From: Actinomycetes bacterium
GTDB taxonomy: Bacteria > Actinomycetota > Actinomycetes > Mycobacteriales > Cryptosporangiaceae
NCBI GenBank assembly: GCA_025963185.1
Contig: JAOPVE010000194.1
Span: forward strand, 1 to 33,312
Length of the DNA stretch: 33,312 bases
Reading direction: 5' to 3'
The translations under genes were made by a program, and so were the position numbers. Below are positions 1 through 8,825 of this stretch, piece after piece. The notes below the pieces were generated by a model that did no database searches, had not been told where the DNA came from, and saw only the letters and a program-made list of their open reading frames with translations. The number at the start of each line of letters is the position of its first letter. Position 1 is the stretch's first letter.

Positions 1-915
1 GCGCAGGGCCCGGACACGCAGGCCGACTCGTACGCCTACTACAAGCCCTCGTTCGACCGGTCCCAGCTCTGGTCGGTCCCGGCCTCGTTCGCCCTGCCGA
101 TCCGGCGGACCGAGTACTTCAGCACCGACGGAGACGTCCAGTGGCAGAAGTACCTCTACACGACTCGCAAGGCCACGGACGGCACGGTCAGCGCGCTGAG
201 CATCCACCAGTCCCTGTTCACGCACCGCACCCCGGGCCGCAGCCGCGACCAGTGGACCGCGGCCGTGTTCGGTCCCGGACTGCAGTACGCGCCGGCCTCG
301 TTCCCGTTCACCAGCCGAGGCCTGACCCGCAACGGCGACCAGCTCAAGCTGATGCCGAGCCTGCTCAGTGACAACACGGGACGGGAGTCCTACGCGCCGG
401 GCCGCGGCAGCCTCACCGTGGCCAAGGACGGCACGGTGATCAGGACCGTCCCCGCCACCGCGGCGTACGTGCAGGTGCCCGGCGATCCGGGAACGCTGCG
501 GGTCACGGCCACCCAGGCGCGCACCGACCCCGGCGTGGTCGCCAGCTCGGTCGCCGTCACGTGGACGTTCCCGTCCGCCCACACCACGGGGGCGCAGAAC
601 CTGCCGGTGTCCGTGATCCGGTTCACGCCGCCGCTCGACGCCGATAACACCGCACCGTCCGGGTGGCCGCTGTTCGCCGTGCCGTTCACGGTCGACCACC
701 AGGGCACGGCCGGGGTGAGCACGAGCGCGTCGGTCCAGGTCTCCTACGACGACGGGACGACCTGGTCGGCCGCCTCGGTGATCCGCGAGGGTGACCGGGG
801 TGTCGTCCTGCTGCGCCACCCGGCGGGGCACGGGTACGTCTCGCTCAAGGGGTCCGCGGCGGACGCCCAGGGCGACGCCGTCGAGCAGACGGTGATCCGC
901 GCCTACCGGTACTGA
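1..915 (+). CDS. Secreted S8 (subtilisin-type) peptidase paralogue, C-terminal part only
   Basis: The reading frame is open from the first base and ends in a TGA at 913-915, so this is the last ~304 residues of a larger gene. The visible part has no catalytic motifs. It matches, segment by segment, the C-terminus of the complete peptidase at 5371-8748: both have FxLPxxRT(D/E)YFxTDG, NGDQLxxxPSLxSD, TWTFxSxH, a VQVSYDDGTTW motif, GHGxVSLK and end in VEQTVIRAxxY. These are beta-rich accessory domains of the kind that follow the catalytic domain in actinobacterial S8 peptidases. That the missing part is an S8 domain is inferred from the paralogue. The stop is followed after 15 bp by a strong imperfect hairpin. 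Confidence 0.8.
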   Translation, partial: AQGPDTQADSYAYYKPSFDRSQLWSVPASFALPIRRTEYFSTDGDVQWQKYLYTTRKATDGTVSALSIHQSLFTHRTPGRSRDQWTAAVFGPGLQYAPASFPFTSRGLTRNGDQLKLMPSLLSDNTGRESYAPGRGSLTVAKDGTVIRTVPATAAYVQVPGDPGTLRVTATQARTDPGVVASSVAVTWTFPSAHTTGAQNLPVSVIRFTPPLDADNTAPSGWPLFAVPFTVDHQGTAGVSTSASVQVSYDDGTTWSAASVIREGDRGVVLLRHPAGHGYVSLKGSAADAQGDAVEQTVIRAYRY

Positions 916-930
916 TCCGCCGCCACCTGC

Positions 931-984
931 CCGAAGTGCGGTAACCGCGACCGGCCAGAGCCGGTCCCAGTTACCGCGCTTCGG
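931..984. terminator. Bidirectional hairpin terminator, dispersed-repeat copy A
   Basis: Two 24-base arms (931-954 and 961-984) pair with three mismatches around a 6-base loop. The left arm carries GAAGTGCGGTAACCG and the right CAGTTACCGCGCTTC. The element lies between convergent genes. The stop codon of the DUF72 gene (TTA on the plus strand, 971-973) is inside the right arm, so the element supplies that gene's last codons, EAR-stop. The same asymmetric mismatches recur in the copy at 29443-29498. Confidence 0.75.
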
Positions 985-1873
985 CGGGGTGGGCCGGGCC
1001 GGGGGAGCCGACCAGGCCGGCGAGCTGCTCCGCGTTGACCTGCGCGTAGTCGCGGTAGCAGTTGTTCATCAGGACGTGCACCTGCTCGGCGTTCGCGGCC
1101 AGGTCCCGGATCTTCGGCGCCCACTCCGCCAGCTCGTCCCGCGAGTACAGGTACCCGAACCGCTCGTGGATGTCCTTGCTGGCCCAGGTGTCGGTGCGGC
1201 CGTGGAAGCGGACCACGGCCAGGTCGGACGTCGCGGCGGCGATCGGCGGGATCGAGCTGGCGTGCCCCTGCGGCATGTCGACCGACACGTACGGCACCTG
1301 GTAGTCGCGCAGGAACTCCAGCGTCTCCTCCCGGTTCTCCTCGCTCATCCAGGTCCGGTTGCGGAACTCGACCGCGATCCGCATCGGCCAGCAGCGCTCC
1401 TTGGACTCCAAGATGTACTCCTGGTTCCGCTTGCCGATCGGGAACCACTGCGGGAACTGGAACAGCACGGATCCCAGTTTCCCGGCCTCGTGGAGCGGAT
1501 CGAGCGCGCTGAGGAAGCGCTGCCACACCTCGTCGACGGTCTTGTCGTCGAGGTCCTTGGCGTAGAGGTTCTTCTTGGTCTCCCCGGCCGGCCGCAGGTC
1601 CTTGTAGAGCGATGCGGGGCGCACCGGATGCTGGGTGAGCAGCCCGTATGCCTTGATGTTGAACAGGAAGCCGGGCGGGGTCCGCTGCGCCCACAGCTCG
1701 CTGTTCCGCTCGTTCGGCGGCGTGTAGTAGGTGGAGTCGACCTCCACCAGGGGGAAGCGCGAGGCGTAGTACGCCAGCCGGTCCGCCGCGGAGTCCACCC
1801 CCTCGGGGTACCAGCCGCTTTCGAGCAGCGTCCTGTCGGTCCACGACGCGGTGCCCAGCCTGATTTCGCCCAT
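971..1873 (-). CDS. DUF72 (YecE-like) domain protein
   Basis: A 300-residue protein covering a full DUF72 domain, which has a TIM-barrel-like fold and no established function. Seen are the N-terminal GTASWTD strand, a GWYPEG turn near residue 21, YYASRFPLVEVDSTYY (about 35-50), GFLFNIKAYGLLTQHP, a VLFQFPQWF segment, AVEFRNRTWM, and the C-terminal WAPKIRDLAANAEQVHVLMNNCYRDYA, all in the order expected for the family. The ATG at 1873 is preceded by a weak AGAGAA site. The gene is divergent from the universal stress gene and convergent with the upstream peptidase. Its stop codon lies inside the hairpin arm described at 931-984. No signal peptide or membrane segment is visible, so it is likely cytoplasmic. 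Confidence 0.9.
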   Translation of the reverse strand: MGEIRLGTASWTDRTLLESGWYPEGVDSAADRLAYYASRFPLVEVDSTYYTPPNERNSELWAQRTPPGFLFNIKAYGLLTQHPVRPASLYKDLRPAGETKKNLYAKDLDDKTVDEVWQRFLSALDPLHEAGKLGSVLFQFPQWFPIGKRNQEYILESKERCWPMRIAVEFRNRTWMSEENREETLEFLRDYQVPYVSVDMPQGHASSIPPIAAATSDLAVVRFHGRTDTWASKDIHERFGYLYSRDELAEWAPKIRDLAANAEQVHVLMNNCYRDYAQVNAEQLAGLVGSPGPAHPAEAR

Positions 1874-2004
1874 TTCTCTTCACTACCCCGTCCGGGGACG
1901 GATTCTCACCTGGCTGGACTCATCCGGTCAGGGTGATCACAGCTCATCCGGGACGCCCGTAGCGTCGGTCCCGCACGGTTGTGAACCTGCCGTAGGGAGC
2001 TGCC
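1874..2004. promoter_or_regulatory. Divergent promoter region, DUF72 gene and universal stress gene
   Basis: This 131-bp gap must hold both promoters. It contains the 8-bp palindrome GTGATCAC (1933-1940) and an inverted repeat with CGGGAC (1949-1954) and GTCCCG (1968-1973) separated by 13 bp. The GGGAC/GTCCC half-sites recall DevR-type boxes, which often control universal stress genes, but the spacing is too wide for the usual box. A ribosome site GTAGGGAG sits just before the ATG at 2005. No convincing -35/-10 pair was recognised. Confidence 0.35.
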
Positions 2005-2496
2005 ATGAGCTCAGCACTCGCAGTCATCGGGTTCGACGGCAGCGTTGCCGCCGAGGCCGCGATCCGCGAGGCGGCGGGGATCCTCGCGCCACGCCGCGCA
2101 CTGGTCGTCGTCGTGTGGGAGGCCGGGCGCGCGTTCGAGACGGCCACGCTGCCGGTCATGGGGTTCGCGATGCCCGCGGTCTCACTCGACATCCGGTCCG
2201 CCTTCGAGCTCGACAAAGCCCGCTACGAGGCCGCGGAGCGGCTCGCCCAGCAGGGCGCGGCGCTGGCTCAGGACGCGGGATTCGAGGCCGAAGGACTGGC
2301 GGTCGCCGACGACATCACGGTCGGCGACTCGCTCGTCCGGATCGCGCAGGAGCAGGTCGCGGCGGCCATCGTGATCGGCACCCACGGTCACAGCGGGCTG
2401 CACGACCTCGTCCTGGGCAGCACCTCCCGGCGCGTGGTCTCGCGCGCACCCTGCCCGGTCGTGCTCGGCGGGATCTTCCAGCCAGAACCCGAGTAG
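2005..2496 (+). CDS. Universal stress protein (UspA family)
   Basis: A single-domain USP of 163 residues. It starts with the AVIGFDGS strand-loop (residues 6-13), which provides the adenine/ribose side of the pocket in this family. It also has the ATP-binding signature G-2x-G-9x-G-(S/T), seen exactly as G125, G128, G138, S139 (GTHGHSGLHDLVLGST). This predicts an ATP-binding USP, probably a homodimer in the cytoplasm. The start is supported by GTAGGGAG about six bases upstream. The stop lies only 13 bp from the stop of the convergent MurJ-like gene with no obvious terminator between them, so the two transcripts may overlap. The promoter gap carries a GGGAC/GTCCC inverted repeat, so stress or redox control is possible but unproven. 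Confidence 0.92.
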   Translation: MSSALAVIGFDGSVAAEAAIREAAGILAPRRALVVVVWEAGRAFETATLPVMGFAMPAVSLDIRSAFELDKARYEAAERLAQQGAALAQDAGFEAEGLAVADDITVGDSLVRIAQEQVAAAIVIGTHGHSGLHDLVLGSTSRRVVSRAPCPVVLGGIFQPEPE

Positions 2497-2509
2497 GCGG
2501 ACGGCACCC

Positions 2510-4099
2510 TCAGGCGAGTCCACCGCGGACCGCGGCCGCGACCAGCCGGATCTCCGTCACCCGCAGCAGCACCGCGAGGACCAGATAGAGCGCCGCGCCG
2601 AGCAGCCCGCCCACGACGAGCACCGCCGCGGATCCCGTCCACGCCGTCCCGGTGACGCGCGCGAGTGCGCGGGCCGCGGGCATGACGGCCAGCCCGGCGG
2701 CGATCGCGGCGGCCGCGATCCGGAGATGGCTGGTCACGACCTGGCGGCCGTCCACGCGCCCGAGCCGACGCCGCAGGACCAGCGCCGAGACCACGAGCCC
2801 GGCGGTGTACGCGAGGGCGTAGGCGCCCGCGAGCCCCGCCATGAGCTGCCGGCCGGGCAGCACCTGGGCAGCCAGCACGCATCCTGCGACTCCGATCGCG
2901 GCGGCGAACACGGCGATCACTGCGGGCGTCCTGGTGTCCTGCATCGCGTAGAAGCCCCGGGCCAGCGTCATGTAGCCGGTAAACGGAACAAGTGCCACAC
3001 CGAAGGCGGCCACGGTGGTCCCCGCGAGCTGAACCGCCGCCGCGGAGCTGTGGCCGTGCGCGAACAGGACGGTGGCCAGGGGCGGCCCGAGCACCACCAT
3101 CGCCACGGCGGCCGGCACCACGGCAACGGCGCTGACGCGCAGGCTGCGCGACAGGTCCGCGACCAGGCCCAGGGTGTCGCCGCGTGCGGCACTGGCGCTC
3201 AGCCGGGGAAACACCGCGGTGAGGATCGACGTCGTCACGATCCCGAACGGGAGCAGAAACAGCAGGTAGGCGTTCTGGTACGCGGTCAGCGCACCGGGTC
3301 CGGCGCCGGACGCCAGGCGGGTCGCGACCGTGGCGAGCACCTGGGTCGCGGCCATCGACAGCGTCACCCAGCCCGCGAGCCGGCCGATCCGCCGGATGCC
3401 GATCCCGCGCGGATCCAGGGGCAGCCGGACAGGTACGCCGCTGCGGACCAGCGCACCGGCCACGAGTGCCGCCTCCGCCGCGACCCCGGCCGTGGTGCCG
3501 AGCCCGAGCAGGAGCAGACGCGGTGCCGTCAGGTCCGCGAGCCGGTCTGTGCCCCCGGCTGCCAGGTAACCGATCCCGACCGCGATGACCAGCAGGTTGT
3601 TCACGATCGGCGCCCACACCGGCGCCCCGAACCTGCCCCGCACGCCGAGGACCGCGGCCGCCGCGGCACTCATCCCGTAGAACAGGACCTGCGGGAGGAA
3701 GAACCGGCTGAGGGCGATCGCCGCGGTCCGCTGCGGAGTGCTGAAGCCGGGCGCGAGCCCGTCGACGAGGAGCGGCGCGAACACCATCGCCGCGACGGTG
3801 AGCGCTCCGAGGCCATAAGCCAGCAGCGAGAGCAGCCGCTGCGTGTACGACGCGCCGTGGTCGGGGCTCGCGGCGGCCCGGCTCAGCAGCGGCACGACGA
3901 CCGTCGCCATCGCACCGCCGACGAGCAGGCCGTAGACCGTGTTCGGGATCGTGTTGGCCACGTTGTAGCCGTCGAGGAGCCGGCTGCCGAAGCCGAGCGT
4001 GGCCGTCAGCACCAGCACCCGGGCGAACCCGGTGATCCGCGAGAACAGCGCGGCCGCGGCCATCCCGCCGCCGGACCGGGCCACCTGACCTGTCACCAC
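2510..4099 (-). CDS. MurJ/MviN-type lipid flippase, integral membrane
   Basis: A 529-residue polytopic protein of the MOP exporter superfamily. The N-terminus shows the MurJ signature: FSRITGFARVLVL (about residues 19-31), then LLDGYNVANTIPN (about 41-53) and GGAMATVVVPLLSR. About 13-14 hydrophobic helices follow, the usual number. Family members flip lipid II for peptidoglycan synthesis, but the essential actinobacterial copy usually sits near parA/parB and often carries a C-terminal cytoplasmic extension. This one lacks the extension and has stress genes as neighbours, so it may be a paralogue with a specialised role. AAAGGA abuts a double GTG (4099 and 4096), so the exact start is uncertain by one codon. 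Only 44 bp separate it from the upstream stress gene, which suggests co-transcription. Confidence 0.88.
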   Translation of the reverse strand: MVTGQVARSGGGMAAAALFSRITGFARVLVLTATLGFGSRLLDGYNVANTIPNTVYGLLVGGAMATVVVPLLSRAAASPDHGASYTQRLLSLLAYGLGALTVAAMVFAPLLVDGLAPGFSTPQRTAAIALSRFFLPQVLFYGMSAAAAAVLGVRGRFGAPVWAPIVNNLLVIAVGIGYLAAGGTDRLADLTAPRLLLLGLGTTAGVAAEAALVAGALVRSGVPVRLPLDPRGIGIRRIGRLAGWVTLSMAATQVLATVATRLASGAGPGALTAYQNAYLLFLLPFGIVTTSILTAVFPRLSASAARGDTLGLVADLSRSLRVSAVAVVPAAVAMVVLGPPLATVLFAHGHSSAAAVQLAGTTVAAFGVALVPFTGYMTLARGFYAMQDTRTPAVIAVFAAAIGVAGCVLAAQVLPGRQLMAGLAGAYALAYTAGLVVSALVLRRRLGRVDGRQVVTSHLRIAAAAIAAGLAVMPAARALARVTGTAWTGSAAVLVVGGLLGAALYLVLAVLLRVTEIRLVAAAVRGGLA

Positions 4100-4143
4100 T
4101 CCTTTCTAGCGGACCGGCGCTCGTGGCGGCCGGCGCGGCGGTG

Positions 4144-5061
4144 TCAGCTGGCGCTGATGAGAGCGTCGTCCTTGACGAGCAGGTAGACGGTGTCGCCTTC
4201 GACGCGGTCGATCTCGTCCGCCCCGGCGTAGGCGTCGCTGTTGAAGAAGCCCCTGCGGTCGATCTTGACGAAGCCGGTCCGCAGGAGGCGTTCCGCCAGT
4301 TCGCCGGGGACGTCGGGTTCGAGGGCGTTGCCGTCCTGTCCCCGGGTGGTGACGGCGTCGGGATCGCCGAGTTTGACCAGCTCGACCCGGCCGACGTCCT
4401 TGCCGGTCGCGTCGGCCACGCGCATGCCCTCGCGGACCTGCTCGATCGGCCCGATCCGGTTCCAGCGGCGCACGTCGTGGCGCTGGACGTCGCTGCTGCC
4501 CGACTCGCTGAGGATCTGCTGGGCGCGGGCCACGTCGTCCTCGCTGCCGTGCACCACCACCAGGTAGTTCCCGGCCCGGACGAGTTCCTCGTACTTCGGG
4601 ATGTGCTTCTGCTCGACGAAGTGGCCCAGGACGGCGCCGACGCCACCGCCGATGAGCGCTCCCTCCGCGGCTCCGACCGCGGCGGCGGCGAGGGGGCCCA
4701 GGACGATGAGCGGCCCGGCGCCGGGGATGAACAGGAACGCCGAGCCCGCCAGCAGGCCGAACAGGCCGCCGACCCAGGCGCCCGTGGCCGCGGATGGGCC
4801 AGCGATGTCGCCGGTGGTGACGAAGCCGTTGATGCGCGTCTCGCTCCGCAGGTCCTTGCCGAGGATCGAGATCTTCTCGACCGGGAAGCCCGCGCTGGCG
4901 AGCCGCTCGACAACGGCGTGTACGGCGTCGAGCTCGGGGAAGACGCCGATGACGGCGCGGTCGTTCTCGCCGACCGGGTGGCTGCCGACGGGCGCCGCTC
5001 CCGTGCCGATCGTGGTCAGACCCGGATTGGGTCCGCCGGTGCTGTGCAGGGTGTGAGTCAT
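4144..5061 (-). CDS. GSP17M-like general stress protein with glycine-rich membrane stretch and DUF2171-like domain
   Basis: A 305-residue protein. Residues ~35-70 (AVIGVFPELDAVHAVVERL, then VEKISILGKD) resemble the N-terminal domain of general stress protein 17M/YflT. Residues ~86-147 are a glycine/alanine-rich hydrophobic stretch with two likely membrane-inserting helices (WVGGLFGLLAGSAFLFIPGAG and a second). Residues ~163-195 form a second ferredoxin-like unit (NYLVVVHGSEDDVARAQQIL). Residues ~206-300 (VREGMRVADATGKDVGRVELV and DRVEGDTVYLLVK) resemble DUF2171/PRC-barrel-like stress domains. The function is unknown; such proteins are typically induced by general stress. The start is supported by GGAGG seven bases before the ATG. 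It probably heads an operon with the MurJ-like gene. Confidence 0.75.
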   Translation of the reverse strand: MTHTLHSTGGPNPGLTTIGTGAAPVGSHPVGENDRAVIGVFPELDAVHAVVERLASAGFPVEKISILGKDLRSETRINGFVTTGDIAGPSAATGAWVGGLFGLLAGSAFLFIPGAGPLIVLGPLAAAAVGAAEGALIGGGVGAVLGHFVEQKHIPKYEELVRAGNYLVVVHGSEDDVARAQQILSESGSSDVQRHDVRRWNRIGPIEQVREGMRVADATGKDVGRVELVKLGDPDAVTTRGQDGNALEPDVPGELAERLLRTGFVKIDRRGFFNSDAYAGADEIDRVEGDTVYLLVKDDALISAS

Positions 5062-5370
5062 GGCACGCCTCCGGGGGTGTTGTCATGCCACTCCCGTCAT
5101 GCCCCCGGCCGGGCGGTCCATGCGGGTAGCCCGGCCCGGATAGGGCCGTCCCAGCGAGTGGGAATCCGGCCGCCGCGCCATCCTTCGCACGCTCCACATC
5201 GGATCCCGCGCCAGTAAGTCACCAGGTCCCGGCGTTCGTGCCTGAACGTTACCTAAGGCTATGTTGACGTCGTTTATAACTAATCGACACAATACGACCG
5301 TTCGGTCCCCACCCGAACGACCCAGAATCACCGGGTTTCTCCCTGCGCTCATGAGCTAGACAGGAGCACC
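5062..5370. promoter_or_regulatory. Divergent promoter region with candidate promoter and 5'UTR hairpin for the S8 peptidase
   Basis: This 309-bp gap separates the stress-protein gene (minus) from the S8 peptidase (plus). It is clearly more A/T-rich at 5250-5300. A candidate plus-strand promoter has TTGACG at 5264-5269 and CACAAT at 5288-5293 with an 18-bp spacer. Just downstream is a perfect 7-bp inverted repeat, CGTTCGG (5299-5305) and CCGAACG (5313-5319), which could be an operator or a leader hairpin. AGGAG occurs just before the ATG at 5371. On the minus strand only the GGAGG ribosome site was recognised. Confidence 0.5.
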
Positions 5371-8300
5371 ATGTCCGTACGTCCCCAAGTCGGCGTAGCC
5401 GCGTTAGCCGCGGCTCTGCTCGCCGCGCTGACCCCAGGCAGCGCCTCCGCCGCACCCCACGCGGCACCTCCCACGGCGGCCGGCAAGGCCGCGCACAAGG
5501 CCACAGTCCAGACCCCGCACAAGAAGACCGCGCACAAGCAGACCGCGCCGAACGCCACGATCACCCTGTTCACCGGCGACCGGATCGCCGTTGCCACCGA
5601 CGGGTCGCAATCGGTCACCGTTCTGCCGTCGTCGGGGCGCCAGAACACCCGGTTCCTCTCCCGCACCGTGAAGGGCCACCTTCAGGTCATCCCCACCGAC
5701 GCGGCCGAGATGCTCCAGAAGGGCCTGCTGGATCCGGCGCTGTTCGACGTCACCCAGTTGCTCGCCGACGGTTTCGGTGACGCGAAGACCAGCCGGATCC
5801 GGCTGATCGTCTCCACGAGCGGAGCCCCGGTGCGGGGGCTGACCGCGGCGGGAACCCGGCAGCTCACCGCGGTCAAGGCCGAGGCGATCTCCCAGGACAA
5901 GAAGAACGCCGCCGCGCTGTGGAACAGCCTCCGCAGCCCCAAGGGCCTGCGCGCGGGGGTCCGCAAGGTGTGGCTGGACGGCATCGCCCACCCCACCCTG
6001 GACGTCAGCGTCCCGCAGATCGGCGCCCCCGCCGCCTGGGCCGCCGGGTACACCGGTGCCGGCATCGACGTCGGGCTGATCGACACCGGCGTGGACGCCA
6101 CGCATCCGGACCTCAAGGACGCGGTGGTCGAGTCCAAGAACTTCCTCGTCGCCGACCCCGGTGGGCCGCCCGGCCCGCAGGAGGACGACAACGACCGGGC
6201 CGGCCACGGCACGCACGTTGCCTCGACGATCGCCGGGCGGGGCACAGCCTCGGGCGGCAAGTACACCGGCGCGGCGCCCAAGGCCAAGATCTACAGCGCG
6301 AAGGTGTGCACCATCGCCGGCTGCCCGTTCTCGGCGATCCTGGCCGGGATGCAGTGGATCGCCGAGAAGAAGATCCGCGTGGCCAACATGAGCCTGGGCG
6401 CGCCGAACTCGCCGGACACCGATCCGCTGGAGCAGGCCATCGCGGACCTGACGGCCCAGTACGGCACGCTGTTCGTGGTCGCCAGCGGCAACGACAGCGG
6501 GCCGGCCAACTCGCCGTCGACCGCGCCGGCCGCCCTCTCGGTCGGAGCAGTGGACAAGAAGGACAACATCGCCCCGTTCAGCAGCGGCGGCAGCATCCTC
6601 GGTGACCTGCAGGCCAAGCCCGAGGTGACCGCGCCCGGAGTGGCGATCACGGCGGCGCACAGCAGCTTCACGGCGGACTACGACGGCACGCCGTACATCA
6701 CGTACTCGGGTACGTCGATGGCGACGCCACACGTCACCGGCTCGGTGGCGATCCTGGCCCAGGAGCACCCGGACTGGACCGCGGCCCAGCTCAAGGCCGC
6801 GCTGGTCACCTCCGCGAAGCAGAACCCGGCGATCCGGCCGAGCAAGCAGGGCGCGGGGCGGATCGACGTGGGCCAGGCCGTCAAGCAGACCGTGACCGCC
6901 TCGCCGCTCGGCATCTCCTTCGGCGAGCACGCGTGGCCTCAGGACCAGGACAAGCCGGTGGTGCAGACGCTCACCTACGGCAACAGCGGCACCTCCCCGG
7001 TGACGTTCGCCCTGTCGGTCACATCCGTCTACGACTGGACCGGCGCGCCCCAGCCCGGTCTCGTCAGCCTCAGCTCGAACTCGGTGACCGTGCCCGCTGG
7101 CGGGCAGGCCTCGGTGACCGTGACGGGGAACCCGGCCCTGCAGACGCTCGCGGGCTATTTCTCGGGCACCGTGACGGCCACCTCGCCCGGCGCGACGATC
7201 AACACCCCTTGGGTGCTATTCAAGGACGAGGAGTCGCACACCTTCACGCTCAAGAACATCGGCCGGGACGGGCTGCCGACCGATCGCGTCATCGCCGAGC
7301 TGTACGGGCTCAACGGCAACGGCCGGTGGGGCATGGACATCGGCGCCGACGGGACGGGCACGATCCGGGTGCCGGTCGGCAAGTACACGCTGTCGGTCCA
7401 CCAGTTCTCCGGCGGCCACAGCGACAGCGACATCGAGAACACCGAGCTCGTGCAGCCGCTGGTCGACCTGACCAAGGACAGGTCGGCGGTCGCGGACGGG
7501 CGTGCGGCCAAGCCGCTGTCGGTCACGATCCCCGAGAAGGGCGCGACCCAGATCATGGGCCACGTGCACTTCACGTTCGACACGGCCACCGGAACCTGGC
7601 TCGGGGAGGACCTCACCGGCCCGAACTTCGACCGGCTGTACACGGGCCAGATCGGCGCGGACGACAAGGGGGTCCTCACCACCGTCCGGGCGAGCTTCGT
7701 GAAGAAGAACACCGATGGCGGCGTGACCGACAGTCCGTACACGTACAACCTGGCGTGGAACCTGCCTGGCCGCTATGTCACCGGATTCAGCAGGACGGTC
7801 ACGCCGAGGGACCTGGCCATCGTCCACTCGAACTTCGCCACCGAAGGGGACAATGCGGTCGGCGAGTCCACCGTGGACTTCCGGCCGATCGGCCAGCAGA
7901 GCCGCGGCTGGAAGGTCTCGCTGGACTTCCACCTCCCGTTCAGCCGCACCGACTACTTCAACACCGACGGCGGCACCGAGTGGCAGCTCGAACACTCCTA
8001 CGGTGACTTCCTGGACGGATCGCAGCGCTACGCCGCGATCCGCACGGGTCCGTGGACGCGTTACCAGCAGGGCGGCGTCTACACCGAGCAGTGGAACACA
8101 GCGGTCTACGGCCCGGCGTTCGTGCCGTGGAACGGCGACGTGGCCACCCGCACGGGCGACCAGCTAGAGGTCGGACCGTCGCTGATCAGCGACGGGCGCG
8201 ACCGGGCGTCGTATGCGCTGGGCTCGGCGCACACGACCGTGACGAGCAACGGCGTGACGATCCAGGACGAGCAGTCCTCGTACGCCTACCTCACGGTTCC

Positions 8301-8748
8301 GGCCGCCGCCGCGGACTACCGCGTCACCATCGCCGCCGACCGGGACGACCCCGCGGTGCTCGCGAAGTCCACCAGCACCACGTGGACGTTCCGCTCCGGT
8401 CACGCCGACGGTGACAAGCCGCAGGCGCTTCCGGTGTCCACGATCCGGCTCAGCCCGGCGGTGGACCAGGCCAACACCGCGCCGGTGAAGAACGGCGGCA
8501 TCGTCGTCCCGGTCACCGTCGAGGCCAACCCCGGATCGCAGGCCGGGGACTGCACGTCCCTGACGGTCCAGGTGTCCTACGACGACGGCACGACCTGGAC
8601 GGCGGCCCACGTCGACCTGCAGGCCAACCGCGGGATCGCGTTCCTGGCCGGCCCGGCCGGGCACGGCTTCGTCTCGCTCAAGTCCAAGGCGGTGACGAAG
8701 TCCGGCAGCACCGTCGAGCAGACGGTGATCCGGGCCTTCAAGTACTGA
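5371..8748 (+). CDS. Secreted S8 family serine peptidase (subtilisin-type)
   Basis: An 1125-residue exported protease. Residues 1-28 form a Sec signal peptide ending ASA-AP, followed by a Lys/His/Thr/Ala-rich stretch and a propeptide-like region to about 200. The catalytic domain (about 210-505) carries the triad Asp238 (GLIDTG), His279 (AGHGTHVAS) and Ser449 (YSGTSMATPH), with oxyanion Asn374 (VVASGND). Residues ~510-620 look like an FN3/Ig-type domain. Several beta-rich domains follow and are shared with the truncated paralogue at 1-915, including VQVSYDDGTTW and the terminal VEQTVIRAFKY. It probably degrades extracellular protein. Codon 12, inside the signal peptide, is a rare TTA. AGGAG lies before the ATG, and the stop is followed by a perfect hairpin shared with the convergent neighbour. 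Confidence 0.95.
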   Translation: MSVRPQVGVAALAAALLAALTPGSASAAPHAAPPTAAGKAAHKATVQTPHKKTAHKQTAPNATITLFTGDRIAVATDGSQSVTVLPSSGRQNTRFLSRTVKGHLQVIPTDAAEMLQKGLLDPALFDVTQLLADGFGDAKTSRIRLIVSTSGAPVRGLTAAGTRQLTAVKAEAISQDKKNAAALWNSLRSPKGLRAGVRKVWLDGIAHPTLDVSVPQIGAPAAWAAGYTGAGIDVGLIDTGVDATHPDLKDAVVESKNFLVADPGGPPGPQEDDNDRAGHGTHVASTIAGRGTASGGKYTGAAPKAKIYSAKVCTIAGCPFSAILAGMQWIAEKKIRVANMSLGAPNSPDTDPLEQAIADLTAQYGTLFVVASGNDSGPANSPSTAPAALSVGAVDKKDNIAPFSSGGSILGDLQAKPEVTAPGVAITAAHSSFTADYDGTPYITYSGTSMATPHVTGSVAILAQEHPDWTAAQLKAALVTSAKQNPAIRPSKQGAGRIDVGQAVKQTVTASPLGISFGEHAWPQDQDKPVVQTLTYGNSGTSPVTFALSVTSVYDWTGAPQPGLVSLSSNSVTVPAGGQASVTVTGNPALQTLAGYFSGTVTATSPGATINTPWVLFKDEESHTFTLKNIGRDGLPTDRVIAELYGLNGNGRWGMDIGADGTGTIRVPVGKYTLSVHQFSGGHSDSDIENTELVQPLVDLTKDRSAVADGRAAKPLSVTIPEKGATQIMGHVHFTFDTATGTWLGEDLTGPNFDRLYTGQIGADDKGVLTTVRASFVKKNTDGGVTDSPYTYNLAWNLPGRYVTGFSRTVTPRDLAIVHSNFATEGDNAVGESTVDFRPIGQQSRGWKVSLDFHLPFSRTDYFNTDGGTEWQLEHSYGDFLDGSQRYAAIRTGPWTRYQQGGVYTEQWNTAVYGPAFVPWNGDVATRTGDQLEVGPSLISDGRDRASYALGSAHTTVTSNGVTIQDEQSSYAYLTVPAAAADYRVTIAADRDDPAVLAKSTSTTWTFRSGHADGDKPQALPVSTIRLSPAVDQANTAPVKNGGIVVPVTVEANPGSQAGDCTSLTVQVSYDDGTTWTAAHVDLQANRGIAFLAGPAGHGFVSLKSKAVTKSGSTVEQTVIRAFKY

Positions 8749-8756
8749 CCTGACCG

Positions 8757-8818
8757 CCCGCCGAAGTGTGTGCTCCGCTGCCGGTCCCGGCCGGCCGGAA
8801 CGCACACACTTCGGCGGG
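8757..8818. terminator. Bidirectional hairpin terminator, dispersed-repeat copy B
   Basis: Perfect 17-bp arms, CCCGCCGAAGTGTGTGC (8757-8773) and its complement (8802-8818), enclose a GC-rich centre with CCGGTCC that can itself pair. It lies exactly between the convergent stops of the S8 peptidase and the BNR protein. It shares the CCGAAGTG...CTTCGG ends and the CCGGTCC core with copy A but has TGTG instead of CGG in the stem. Confidence 0.8.
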
Positions 8819-8825
8819 TGTCTCG

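Noticed and set aside
1949-1973. GGGAC/GTCCC repeat as a DevR box for the universal stress gene
   Set aside because: The spacing (13 bp between half-sites) is wider than the known box; kept only as an inverted repeat.
2388-4913. 841-codon minus-strand frame across the MurJ-like and stress genes
   Set aside because: It is in the wrong frame for both recognised genes, and its product is Arg/Ser/Ala-rich with no domain.
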